Of a stretch of 64,000 bases of DNA, positions 52,938-61,758 are shown piece after piece. Within the stretch, counting starts at the first letter, position 1. Each line of letters begins with the position of its first letter. The notes under the pieces were generated by a model, which was not told the DNA's origin, ran no database searches, and worked only from the letters and a program-made list of their open reading frames with translations. This DNA is from Phenylobacterium montanum (GTDB taxonomy: Bacteria > Pseudomonadota > Alphaproteobacteria > Caulobacterales > Caulobacteraceae): assembly GCF_018135625.1 (NCBI RefSeq), contig NZ_CP073078.1, positions 2,698,501-2,762,500 on the forward strand. Direction: 5' to 3'. The position numbers and the translations under genes were made by a program.

Positions 52938-54848
52938 ATGACGACCGTGACCGAAGCTGCGCCCCAAACCTGCTCGTTTGAAGCCGATGTCTCCAAACTG
53001 CTGCACCTGATGGTGCATTCGGTTTACTCGGACAAGGAGGTCTTCCTGCGGGAGCTGATCTCGAATGCCGCCGATGCCTGCGAAAAACTGCGATATGAAG
53101 GCGTAAGTGACCCGAGGCTCCTGGGCGATGACGCCCAGCCGCGCATCACCATCATGCTCGATCCAGAGGCTCGGCGGCTCGCGATCGAAGACAATGGGAT
53201 CGGCATGAGCCAGCCCGAAATGGCCGAGGCCCTGGGTACGATCGCCCGGTCCGGCACCAGGGCTTTCATGGAGCGGATCGCCGAAGCGAAGGACGCGGAG
53301 GGCGCCCAGCTCATCGGCCAATTCGGAGTCGGCTTCTATTCGGCCTTCATGGTCGCCGATCAGGTCGAAGTGGCCTCGCGCAGGGCCGGCGCGGATGAGG
53401 CCGCTTTGTGGTCATCAGACGGGCTGGGCACCTACACGATCGGGCCGATTGATCCCGCCCAGGCGCCGGCCCGGGGCACGCGCGTTGTCCTGCACTTAAA
53501 GGAGGAGGCCGCCGGCTATACCGAAGGTTTCAGGATTGAGCAGGTCGTCAAAGCCCAATCCGGACACGTGCCAGTTCCAATCTTTCTGCGTGAGCAGCCC
53601 GACGCCGAGACAAGGCAGATCGCCGATGGCGCGGCGCTCTGGACCAGGCCAAAGGCGGACATCACGGCGGAGGAATACAAGGACTGCTACCGCAGCCTCG
53701 CCGGCCAATTCGACGCACCGGCCCTGACGCTGCACTATCGCGCCGAGGGCCTGCACGAATACTCGGTTCTCGCCTTCGTCCCCGAGACCAAGCCGTTCGA
53801 CCTGTTCGATCCCGATCGCGCCGGTCGAATGAAGCTCTATTTCCGGCGCGTGTTCATCACCGACGAGGCGCAGATTCTTCCGCGCTACCTGCGCTTCGTG
53901 CGCGGTCTCGTGGACTCGGCGGACCTGCCCCTCAATGTTTCACGCGAAATGATCCAGCAAAGTCCTGTGCTGACCGCAATTCAGAAGGGCGTGACGAACC
54001 GCGTTCTCTCGGAACTGGAAAAGCTCGCGGCCAATGATCCAGGGGCTTACGACCAGATCTGGGCTAATTTCGGCGCGGTTTTGAAGGAAGGCCTCTACGA
54101 GGATTTTGCGCGCCGCGAGTCCCTGCTGGGTCTGGCCCGCTTCAAGACGTCAGCGTCGGGCGACGAGCAGCGTTCGCTCAAAGAGTATGTTGGCGCACTG
54201 AAAGAGAACCAGACCGCCATCTACTACGCGACGGGCGCCGATCTCGACCGCCTGGCGTCGTCGCCGCAGCTCGAAGGCTTCCGCGCGCGAGGAATCGAGG
54301 TTCTGCTGCTGACCGATCAGATCGATAGCTTCTGGGTCACGGCGGGGTTGGACTTCGAAGGCAAGCCCTTCAAGTCCGTCACCCAGGGCGCGGCCGACCT
54401 CAGCCTCATCCCCTTGCCGGACGGCCAATCCCGGACGGGTGACGCCCCTGAGGACGTCACGCGGTTCATCGAATTCGTGAAGACCACCCTGAGAGACGCT
54501 GTTTCTGACGTGCGCGCGTCCGATCGGCTGATCGAGAGTCCCGTCTGTTTGGTCGCCGCGGACCAGGGTATCGACCGGCAGCTGGAGAAATTGCTGGCAG
54601 GAGCCGGCCGACAGCCCCACCGATCCAGACCGGTCTTGGAGATCAACCCTCAGCACGAGTTGGTCACCACACTAAGTCGATTGGGGGATACGGATCGAGC
54701 GCTCCGGGAGGACGCCGCCCATCTTCTCCTCGACGAAGCCACCATCGCGGACGGCGAGGTTCCCGCCGATCCGAAAGCCTTTTCAGCCAGACTGGGACGC
54801 CTTCTTGGCCGCGCGCTGCGAGCTTCGACATCAGACGTCGGAATTTGA
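52938..54848 (+). CDS. htpG: Chaperone HtpG (Hsp90)
   Basis: 636 residues, full length. The GHKL ATPase domain has FLRELISNAADACEKLRYEG, the DNGIGMSQPE box and GQFGVGFYSAFMVAD, followed by the middle domain (YFRRVFITDEAQILPRYLRF, DLPLNVSREMIQQSP) and the C-terminal dimerisation domain. It completes the stress cluster on the plus strand. Confidence 0.97.
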   Translation: MTTVTEAAPQTCSFEADVSKLLHLMVHSVYSDKEVFLRELISNAADACEKLRYEGVSDPRLLGDDAQPRITIMLDPEARRLAIEDNGIGMSQPEMAEALGTIARSGTRAFMERIAEAKDAEGAQLIGQFGVGFYSAFMVADQVEVASRRAGADEAALWSSDGLGTYTIGPIDPAQAPARGTRVVLHLKEEAAGYTEGFRIEQVVKAQSGHVPVPIFLREQPDAETRQIADGAALWTRPKADITAEEYKDCYRSLAGQFDAPALTLHYRAEGLHEYSVLAFVPETKPFDLFDPDRAGRMKLYFRRVFITDEAQILPRYLRFVRGLVDSADLPLNVSREMIQQSPVLTAIQKGVTNRVLSELEKLAANDPGAYDQIWANFGAVLKEGLYEDFARRESLLGLARFKTSASGDEQRSLKEYVGALKENQTAIYYATGADLDRLASSPQLEGFRARGIEVLLLTDQIDSFWVTAGLDFEGKPFKSVTQGAADLSLIPLPDGQSRTGDAPEDVTRFIEFVKTTLRDAVSDVRASDRLIESPVCLVAADQGIDRQLEKLLAGAGRQPHRSRPVLEINPQHELVTTLSRLGDTDRALREDAAHLLLDEATIADGEVPADPKAFSARLGRLLGRALRASTSDVGI

Positions 54849-55056
54849 GGGAGAGCCCAAGTCACCGCCGAACACCGCTCGCAATATTCGCCCCATGAGC
54901 CGGACCTTTCCAACACCAGAGGTGCGCGAACTGCCTAGCCTCTTGAGAGCCGCACATCGTGGTCAGGCTCAGGCTCCTGGGGCTTCCGTAGAGACATCGG
55001 CAATGCGCGACGGCTATCGGTGGACGCGCCGCCACTACAGATTGGAGGGGCCGCCG

Positions 55057-55266
55057 TCATGGCGCCCCCTCCGGCACATCGGCTACGACGTGGTAGCGGG
55101 CGCGGGAATCGTCGGCCTGATTAAGTTCCTCAGCGCTCGCGCGCGCCGCTTCGTAGTCGCGATAGGGGCCGAAGACCCGCGGCCGCGGCAGATGCCTGGC
55201 GTTGTCGACCCAGCGGCCGCCGAGCACCCAATATCTGTCGGCCGTGACGGGAAGCCGCGCGCTCAT
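55057..55266 (-). CDS. DUF4170 protein, third gene of the dab operon
   Basis: 69 residues from ATG 55266, which shares bases with the dabA stop (TGATG) and has GGGAGG upstream. The signature YWVLGGRWVDNARHL, then VFGPYRDYEAARASAEEL and ARYHVVAD, is DUF4170, a small alphaproteobacterial protein of unknown function. Coupling to dabA suggests an accessory role in the carbon transporter, but the family also occurs away from dab genes. Confidence 0.85.
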   Translation of the reverse strand: MSARLPVTADRYWVLGGRWVDNARHLPRPRVFGPYRDYEAARASAEELNQADDSRARYHVVADVPEGAP

Positions 55267-57707
55267 CACAGCACCTCCCAGTCAAGGTCGCCTGCGTATC
55301 GGTGGGTGGTCCTGCCGACGTCATCGAGCGCGAAAAGGAACACCCAGCCGTTGTCGAGCAGCGCCTGCACCTGGGGCTGCCGGCTCAGCACCTTCGAGAT
55401 CGCGTGCGGCGCCGCCGCGATGAATACGCTGAGACGCAGCGGCTCGTGGAGGAAGCGCCGTCCGTCGTGGATCGACTGGATCGGGAGGCCGATCCGCAGA
55501 TCGCCGCCGTTGCCCTCCAGGACGCCGACCCGCCCGCAGACGTTGTGCAGCGTCTTGTCGCCAGAGCCGAAGGCCGCATTGTCAACCGTCGAACCGTAGT
55601 ACTGGAGGCTGATCCAACTCGCGACGACCATGGGCGCGGTCAAGATCAGCTCCAGGACCTTGAGCTCCGGGTCGGCGGCCCGGTCATAGCTGTGTAAGAA
55701 CGCCCGACCCTCCAGATTGCGCCCCTGCGTCAGCAACCGCGGTGCGGCTATGAAGGCCGCAGCCCGCGCGAGGCCCCACTCCGGCCTGACCTGCGACCAG
55801 TCCCGGGCGCGCGCAAAGACCTGATCGGCCTGGGCGGGGGAAAGGCCGAGAAGAGGCGCCCGCTCGGCGCGAACCAGCCGTGAAGCGGACTCCAGCTTTT
55901 TCGCCGCGCCGGCCAATTCGGCAGCGTGGCTTGGCGGAACGGCTTCCCCATCCAGGAGCCAAAGCGCGTCCGTCGTGGTGTCATGCAGCGCCGCGACGAA
56001 CCAGGTGTCCAACGGGATCGCGATACCCCTCGCCGCCAGGCCCTCGCGGACCGCAGCGTCGTTCAGGAGCGCTGCTGCGTATCGCGCATTGGGCGCTCCG
56101 CTGCGCCCACCGCAGGCGCCGCAGTCGAGACCGGCCGCGTGAGGGTTGTTCGTCGTTGTCGATGCATGACCGACAAGCAGCACCAAGCGCGCGAAGCCGC
56201 CCGTCAGCGACATTCCCCGCAGCGCGCCTTCCGCAAGGTCGATGCGGTGCGCAAGCGCGAGCCCGTCGCTCCCCAGGGTTGGAGTCGGCGGCGGCTCTAC
56301 AGACCCCGTCCCGGCCGCCTCAGCCGCGAGCTTGGCGCCGTAGCCCAGCCCGAACGCTTCCACGAACCCGAAGCACGAGACGGCGGACTGCTTCAGCTCC
56401 GTCCAGACGGAGCCCGCCCACGAAGACCAGCCGACGAGCGGATGCGACGGCTTCGTTTGCGCATGGACGCTGAAGCCTGGGCGCAGCAGCACCGGGCAAT
56501 GGGCGTGGACGCGCTCCCCGTCCGCACCATAGGCGAGCGGCATCCCGAAAAAGCCCGCAAAGCCGAGCGTCTCGGACTGCGGCCAGACCGTCTCAAGGGC
56601 GCGCCGGTAAGCCTCGGAGCGCACGTCTATACAGAAGACCGTCTGCACGTCTGGCCGCTGGGCGCATTTGGCCTTGGGCCCGACAGCTAGATCCTCGATA
56701 AGGCGCTTCTGGAACGCGTGTTCGTAGGCACGTTGTAGGACAAGATCGACCGAGAGGTCGTCCGGACTCGTCGCAGGCGCGCCGGTCGACGCCCGGGAAG
56801 CCGCCAGCGCAGCCCGCCAGGCGGACACGAACGTCTCATCCGTGCGTTGCCGGAACAGGGCGTAGCCCCAGATGAGCCGGATGGCGAGCAACTCGACGAG
56901 CTGACCGCCGGGCTCTCCCGCCAGTTCCGCGTCCCAGTCGAGCCGGCGCACGTAGGCCGCCCAACCCCGCACGTCGAAGAGCGCCCGGTAAAGATAGTCG
57001 GTCCATTGGTCCGCCGGAATTCCGAGGTTGGAGAGAACCTTGGCGATCGCCACCACCGGTTCAGCGGACAACGCGGCCACTGTATCGGCCAGGCCGTTCA
57101 CGCCCATGGCGCGCGGATTGCCGTCGAACTTCACCGACCAACGCCATGCCTCGTAGAGGCCCATTCCGCGCCAGGGGGCCGGCCAGGCCGCCTGGCCGGC
57201 GTCAAAATAGGCGGCGCACCACTTGGAGATCTGGTCGATCATGAAGGCTGTTCGCGAGACCTCCCGGTCGCCCGCGGAGAGCGCATCAAGCACATCCGAG
57301 ACGGTGGCGACCCGGCTAGGCCGCGGCTGCTCGGCCGGGTCGGCCATCACCGCGTGCAGGAGGCGTTCGCGGGTCAAACCTGCGCCCCGCCCCTCCGCCA
57401 GAGCTACGATCAAATCCTCCGGCGCAATTCTGCCCTCCCGCAGCGCTTGCCGATAGAAGCTTCTCGGCATCAGGATCCGAGCGCCCGTGAGGCGGTGCAG
57501 CTCACTGGCGGCGCGCTCGAACGGCGTCCTGGCGAAACCCAGGAACGGGTTGACCGCCACGAAGCTGGAGAGCGGCCAGACCGGCGCGATGCGCGCACAG
57601 GCCTCTTGGATCGCGGTCCCCAGACCCGTGTCCGCGGGTGCGGGCGAGCGAGGTGCTGTGTCGGTCGTCGCGCGATCGAGGACAGGGTCAGCTAAGGCGA
57701 GGCTCAT
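55266..57707 (-). CDS. dabA: Inorganic carbon transporter subunit DabA (DUF2309)
   Basis: 813 residues from ATG 57707. Its start overlaps the dabB stop (ATGA); the frame is open upstream only because it runs antisense to dabB. The beta-carbonic-anhydrase-like active site is recognisable: Cys and Asp in TVFCIDVRSEAYRR, and the His and Cys in VGHASTTTNNPHAAGLDCGA. DabA hydrates CO2 vectorially to bicarbonate on the cytoplasmic side, driven by its membrane partner DabB. It is cytosolic and membrane-associated. Confidence 0.95.
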   Translation of the reverse strand: MSLALADPVLDRATTDTAPRSPAPADTGLGTAIQEACARIAPVWPLSSFVAVNPFLGFARTPFERAASELHRLTGARILMPRSFYRQALREGRIAPEDLIVALAEGRGAGLTRERLLHAVMADPAEQPRPSRVATVSDVLDALSAGDREVSRTAFMIDQISKWCAAYFDAGQAAWPAPWRGMGLYEAWRWSVKFDGNPRAMGVNGLADTVAALSAEPVVAIAKVLSNLGIPADQWTDYLYRALFDVRGWAAYVRRLDWDAELAGEPGGQLVELLAIRLIWGYALFRQRTDETFVSAWRAALAASRASTGAPATSPDDLSVDLVLQRAYEHAFQKRLIEDLAVGPKAKCAQRPDVQTVFCIDVRSEAYRRALETVWPQSETLGFAGFFGMPLAYGADGERVHAHCPVLLRPGFSVHAQTKPSHPLVGWSSWAGSVWTELKQSAVSCFGFVEAFGLGYGAKLAAEAAGTGSVEPPPTPTLGSDGLALAHRIDLAEGALRGMSLTGGFARLVLLVGHASTTTNNPHAAGLDCGACGGRSGAPNARYAAALLNDAAVREGLAARGIAIPLDTWFVAALHDTTTDALWLLDGEAVPPSHAAELAGAAKKLESASRLVRAERAPLLGLSPAQADQVFARARDWSQVRPEWGLARAAAFIAAPRLLTQGRNLEGRAFLHSYDRAADPELKVLELILTAPMVVASWISLQYYGSTVDNAAFGSGDKTLHNVCGRVGVLEGNGGDLRIGLPIQSIHDGRRFLHEPLRLSVFIAAAPHAISKVLSRQPQVQALLDNGWVFLFALDDVGRTTHRYAGDLDWEVL

Positions 57708-59257
57708 GTGGCCGCTCCCGGTTGCGTGGAGTTGGACGGCGAGGCGGGCCAAAGCCGCAGCACCCACCGATTGGCGATGGTGTTCAGGTAGAAGCCGTTG
57801 GAGACGAGCGCGTAGGCGCGCGACCAGGCCGGCGAGGCGGACTGACCTGGCAGCCGCAGTTGCATGCAAACCAAGCCGGTCATCAGCGCGACTACGCCAA
57901 GCGCTGCGGTGACTGAGATCCAGCTCGGCGCGCCAATGGGCGCTCCCAGATCGCCGATCAGCCGCGCGAAAATCGCCTGGCCTGCCAGGTAGGCGGGGAC
58001 GACCACCAAGCTCGAGGCCACAGCGGCCACGATCGCTTGGCGCCCGCGCCGCTGCATCCAAACCCGCGCCAAGCCGAGCAACAGCACCGCCGAGAGCACG
58101 AAGGCCCCGGGGCGTTGTGTCGGGCCGACGCCTAGGCCGGTCATGACGAGCGCAGCGAGCGCGACCACAGCGGGTACCGCCAGGATGGCCGCCGCCGGGG
58201 CGGGCCGCGCCGCCAGCGCGGACTTCTTGTCCGCAAGGGCCGCACCGCCGGCCGAGAGGAAGGCGTGCGCCTTATAGAAGGCGTGAGCCAGGATGTGCAG
58301 CAGCGCAGCCGAGAAGGCGCCGAGCCCGCACTCCAGCAGCATGAACCCCATCTGGGCGATCGTGGAATAGGCCAGAGCGACCTTGACCGAGGTCTGGGTC
58401 AGCATGACGAGCGAGCCGAAGACCGCGCTGACGGCCCCAACCGCGGTAAGCATGAGCATGACCCCAGGATGGGCGGCCATCACCACCCCGAACCTGAGCA
58501 CGAGGAAGCCGCCCGCATTGACGACGCCGGCGTGCAGCAGCGCCGAGACGGGCGTGGGTGTCTCCATCACTTCGAGGATCCAGCCGTGGAAGGGCAATTG
58601 CGCCGAGCTGAAGATCGCCGCCAGCGCGAGGAGGGCTCCGGCGAAGCCCCAATCTGGAACATCCCCCTGCTTTGCGGCCGCGAGAATTGGCCCCAGGTCG
58701 CCGCTTCCCGCTGCATGCCAAAGGAGCGCCGCAGCCCCGATCAACGAGACATCGGCAAGGCGGCTCACCAGGAACCGTTTGCGGGCGGCGAGCACGGCGG
58801 TACGCCGTTCCGCCCGAAAGAGAAGGAGCCGGTTGACGCAAAGGCTGGCGGCGATCCAGCAGACGACGAGCTGCATCAGGTTGCCCGACAGAACCAGTCC
58901 CTGGAGCAGGCCCAGCGTCAGGCAGAGCTGCCGGATGAAGCGTTCCTGCCCGCCGTCCCCGGCAAGGTAGTTGCCGCTGTAGGCCACCACGATCAGCCCG
59001 ATGAAACCGATCAGGCTGGCGAGGAGGGCGCTGAGCGCGTCAACGCGCACCGCGGCCCCAAGGCCCGCAGCGCCGAAGGTCGGTGTGGAAGCCGCGCCAA
59101 AGGCCAGAGCTCCGGCAAGTCCTGCGCCGGCCAAGACCAGCGAAAGCCACCCGGCGGCCAGCGAGGCCTTCCGGATCGGAAAGGCGCCCTCGGGGGCGAG
59201 CGAAATCAAGAGGTAGGTGAGCGGCGCGAGCGCCGCGAGCCAGGGGATCCAAGTCAC
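57704..59257 (-). CDS. dabB: Inorganic carbon transporter subunit DabB (Mrp/NuoL family)
   Basis: 517 residues, about 13-14 membrane helices. It is a relative of NuoL and MrpA/D antiporter subunits: FIRQLCLTLGLLQGLVLSGN, then LPFHGWILEVMETPTPVSAL (the conserved proton-channel helix with Lys/Glu/His), LAYSTIAQMGFMLLECGLGA and AHAFYKAHAFLSAG. It couples ion flow to DabA. First gene of the operon, divergent from the LysR regulator, with 104 bp between starts. Confidence 0.95.
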   Translation of the reverse strand: MTWIPWLAALAPLTYLLISLAPEGAFPIRKASLAAGWLSLVLAGAGLAGALAFGAASTPTFGAAGLGAAVRVDALSALLASLIGFIGLIVVAYSGNYLAGDGGQERFIRQLCLTLGLLQGLVLSGNLMQLVVCWIAASLCVNRLLLFRAERRTAVLAARKRFLVSRLADVSLIGAAALLWHAAGSGDLGPILAAAKQGDVPDWGFAGALLALAAIFSSAQLPFHGWILEVMETPTPVSALLHAGVVNAGGFLVLRFGVVMAAHPGVMLMLTAVGAVSAVFGSLVMLTQTSVKVALAYSTIAQMGFMLLECGLGAFSAALLHILAHAFYKAHAFLSAGGAALADKKSALAARPAPAAAILAVPAVVALAALVMTGLGVGPTQRPGAFVLSAVLLLGLARVWMQRRGRQAIVAAVASSLVVVPAYLAGQAIFARLIGDLGAPIGAPSWISVTAALGVVALMTGLVCMQLRLPGQSASPAWSRAYALVSNGFYLNTIANRWVLRLWPASPSNSTQPGAAT

Positions 59258-59309
59258 GTGTCGTCTCCACAGCGAAGCCGACCTTTCTCTTATGCATGAC
59301 CGGACATTC

Positions 59310-59354
59310 GTAGAAATTCATTGTTTGAAGGAGATCGTTCGCTTTTGTAGAAAT
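59310..59354. promoter_or_regulatory. Repeated GTAGAAAT motif in the dab-lysR promoter region
   Basis: GTAGAAAT occurs at 59310-59317 and 59347-59354 in the 104-bp region between dabB and the LysR gene. Direct half-sites like these may bind the regulator. Function is inferred from place only. Confidence 0.35.
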
Positions 59355-59361
59355 AGAGATC

Positions 59362-60246
59362 ATGGCTCAGCTCAACTACAACCACCTCCGCTACTTCTGG
59401 GTGATCGCGCACGAAGGCGGTCTCGCGCGTGCGGCGGAGCGCCTGAACGTGGCGCCGTCCGCCCTCTCCGTTCAGCTACAGAAGCTGGAGCAACAGATCG
59501 GTCATCCCCTATTCGATCGGATCGGCAAGCGACTGCGCCTCACCGAAGCCGGACGCGTGGCGCTCGACTATGCGGACACCGTGTTCAAGACAGGCGAGGA
59601 GTTACTGAACACGCTTCGCGGCCGCCCCGACCTCGGCCGCAAGGTGCTTCGCGTGGGCGCGATCCCGACCATGTCGCGCAACTTCCAGCTAGAATTCCTT
59701 CGCCCGCTGGTCGGCCGCGAGGACGTCGAACTTGTGGTTCGCTCAGGGTCGCTCCGCGACTTGCTCCAGGAGCTCGAGGCGCACGTAATCGACGTCGTCC
59801 TGGCCAACAGCCCTGCGCCCCAGGACGCCCGCTCCCCTCTGCGCAGTCGGCTGCTCAACGAGGAGCCCGTCGCCATCGTTGGAAGGCCAGGGACGGGAAA
59901 GTTCCGATTCCCTGAAGATCTGGACGGCGCGCCCATCCTGCTGCCCAGCGTCGGCAGCGAACTGAGGTCCGCTTTTGACCGCCTCACCGACCTGGCCGAC
60001 GTCCGCCCGGCGATTATGGCGGAGGTCGACGACATGGCCATGCTCCGACTTCTGGCGCGCGAACGGCAAGCCTATGCGTTGGTGCCGCCCATCGTCGTTC
60101 GCGACGAGCTCGAGAGCGGCATACTGGCCGAGCATCACAGGATCGAAGGCCTGGCGCAGCGGTTCTATGCGATCCTGCAGGACCGACGGTTCCCCAATCC
60201 GCTACTGGAAGCCCTGCTTCCGTCCGCAACTCCGAGGGAAGACTGA
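59362..60246 (+). CDS. LysR-family regulator (NhaR-like), divergent from dab operon
   Basis: 294 residues. The winged helix-turn-helix NYNHLRYFWVIAHEGGLARA, then ERLNVAPSALSVQLQKLEQQ and LFDRIGKRLRLTEAGR, is followed by a periplasmic-binding-like effector domain. Its sequence is closest in flavour to NhaR-type regulators, and LysR regulators next to dab genes are common. Likely activates dabB-dabA in response to low CO2 or a linked metabolite; the ligand cannot be read from sequence. Confidence 0.93.
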   Translation: MAQLNYNHLRYFWVIAHEGGLARAAERLNVAPSALSVQLQKLEQQIGHPLFDRIGKRLRLTEAGRVALDYADTVFKTGEELLNTLRGRPDLGRKVLRVGAIPTMSRNFQLEFLRPLVGREDVELVVRSGSLRDLLQELEAHVIDVVLANSPAPQDARSPLRSRLLNEEPVAIVGRPGTGKFRFPEDLDGAPILLPSVGSELRSAFDRLTDLADVRPAIMAEVDDMAMLRLLARERQAYALVPPIVVRDELESGILAEHHRIEGLAQRFYAILQDRRFPNPLLEALLPSATPRED

Positions 60247-60254
60247 CACGATCC

Positions 60255-60420
60255 TTCCCCGGCAAAGCAGAGGGGTTGGGCCCCTCTACGCTCCATCTCG
60301 GCGGGCTGATGTAGCCCAAAGCTGAGTGCGGGCAACCGGGATTGTTGAAGTCCTCAATCAACAGGAACAGGTCGCGCCACGCCGGGTGACGGGTGGCTTG
60401 GACCCGGTGACAGGCGCGCT
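60255..60420 (-). pseudogene. Remnant of an IS3-family transposase C-terminus
   Basis: On the minus strand one frame reads HPAWRDLFLLIEDFNNPGCP followed by HSALGYISP, the typical end of an IS3-type OrfB ('D...YIE.FYN..RRHSALGY.SP'). The catalytic part is missing and the rest degenerates within about 60 bp either side. An old insertion scar right after the LysR gene. Confidence 0.6.
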
Positions 60421-60480
60421 CCGGCCGCCGGGCTTAGTTCGCTATCTGGTGCACGTCGAGGGCGATCTGGATGTGCGGGG

Positions 60481-60898
60481 GTGTATGCGCCAGCCTTAGG
60501 CCTTGCGGGTGAAGAGGCTGGGCATCGTGGCCCGGGTAAGCCAGCCTTCGACGGCTTGAAAGCCCGGCATTCGCCAGATGCACGGCTTCGGCACCGAACG
60601 CGGCCGTTGCGGACGGCAGGAAGAAGTCATGACCTGCCTCGGGCAGTGCCTGCCGCGCTCGTTTCCACCGATCGACTTCAACGCGGGAAAATCTAATGAC
60701 CGGAATGGAGCCAAAGGCGCTACGCTAGCAGCTTCCAGCGAATGACCGGAGCTGGCGAGCAGCCGCGCCTCTCAGCAGATGGCCCGTTCCTCGCCCGCCC
60801 GTGACCGCTTTCTTTAGCAAGGCGATTGCCTTGGGCGCCCGACCGAACTCCCATTTCGCCGTCATTGATAGGTGGAGCTCGTTCGCGCCGCGCCTATC
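60481..60898. other. Intergenic stretch, nothing supported
   Basis: No gene, repeat array or RNA seen between the transposase remnant and the DeoR stop codon. Probably decayed insertion sequence and flanking DNA; GCGAATGACCGG near 60738 resembles worn palindromic repeats. Confidence 0.3.
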
Positions 60899-61681
60899 TT
60901 AGGCGACGATCAATCGACAACCCGCTGCTTGCACCATCTTCGCTTCGGCGGCGCCGATGCCCTCATCGGTGACGATCACATCGATCTCGGCGAGGGCGCA
61001 GACCAGGTGCCCTGACGCGCCGGAAAACTTGGAGCTATCCACGAGCACAATGATCTCCTCGGCCCGGCCGAGTAGCCGTCGTTCGGCCTGGACCAGGAGG
61101 GTGTCGGCCTGCATCAGGCCTGCGCGGCCGATGGCGGCGGCGCCCATGAACAGTTTTGAAGCGTGATAGCGGTCCATGCCATCATCCTCAAACGGCGACA
61201 GAACGATGTTCTGCTCCCGGAAGATCGTGCCGGCGGGGACCGAGATTCGAGTCCCCGGCTGCTGCATCAATGCGCTGACGATGTGCAGCGAATTGGTCAG
61301 AACCTGGAGCCCTAGCGGCTCTAGATGCGGGCACATCTGCAGGGTGGTCGATCCGCCGTCGATGATGACCGACTCGCCCGGCGCGCATAGGGCAGCAGCC
61401 GCGCGCCCGATCGCGGCCTTTTGTTGCGCATGCAGGGCGACATTTTCATGGAACGGCGCACCGAGGAGGCTTCCCGGTCCAGCCTGCCCCGCAGCCTGCG
61501 CAGGCGCGAGCGCGGCGCCGCCGCGAACGCGGATGATCTTCCCCTCCTCCGCCAGGCGGTCGAGATCACGACGGATGGTGGCTGGAGAGACTTCAAGGCG
61601 CCGGTCGAGTTCCTGAAAGCCGACAATGCCGCGGTCCTCCAGCAGATCGAGAATCAGGCGTTCCCGTTCGGCGACGTGCAT
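60899..61681 (-). CDS. DeoR-family regulator of the rhamnose locus
   Basis: 260 residues. The helix-turn-helix is RERLILDLLEDRGIVGFQEL, then LEVSPATIRRDLDRLAEEGK and IIRVRGGA. The sugar-phosphate-sensing DeoRC domain shows the GESVIIDGGSTTLQM phosphate site and ISVPAGTIFREQ. It is 77 bp downstream of rhaI on the same strand and should repress the operon until a rhamnose intermediate is bound. Confidence 0.93.
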   Translation of the reverse strand: MHVAERERLILDLLEDRGIVGFQELDRRLEVSPATIRRDLDRLAEEGKIIRVRGGAALAPAQAAGQAGPGSLLGAPFHENVALHAQQKAAIGRAAAALCAPGESVIIDGGSTTLQMCPHLEPLGLQVLTNSLHIVSALMQQPGTRISVPAGTIFREQNIVLSPFEDDGMDRYHASKLFMGAAAIGRAGLMQADTLLVQAERRLLGRAEEIIVLVDSSKFSGASGHLVCALAEIDVIVTDEGIGAAEAKMVQAAGCRLIVA

Positions 61682-61758
61682 GCGGTCCTCTAGCTTCAGC
61701 CTAGGCTGTCATTCTGGCAGGAAGCCCGCGCGCCGCAACCGAAAGCCATCATTTTCGC

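Noticed and set aside
54805-55599. 264-residue plus-strand frame
   Set aside because: Crosses the DUF4170 gene and the end of dabA in antisense; no domain.
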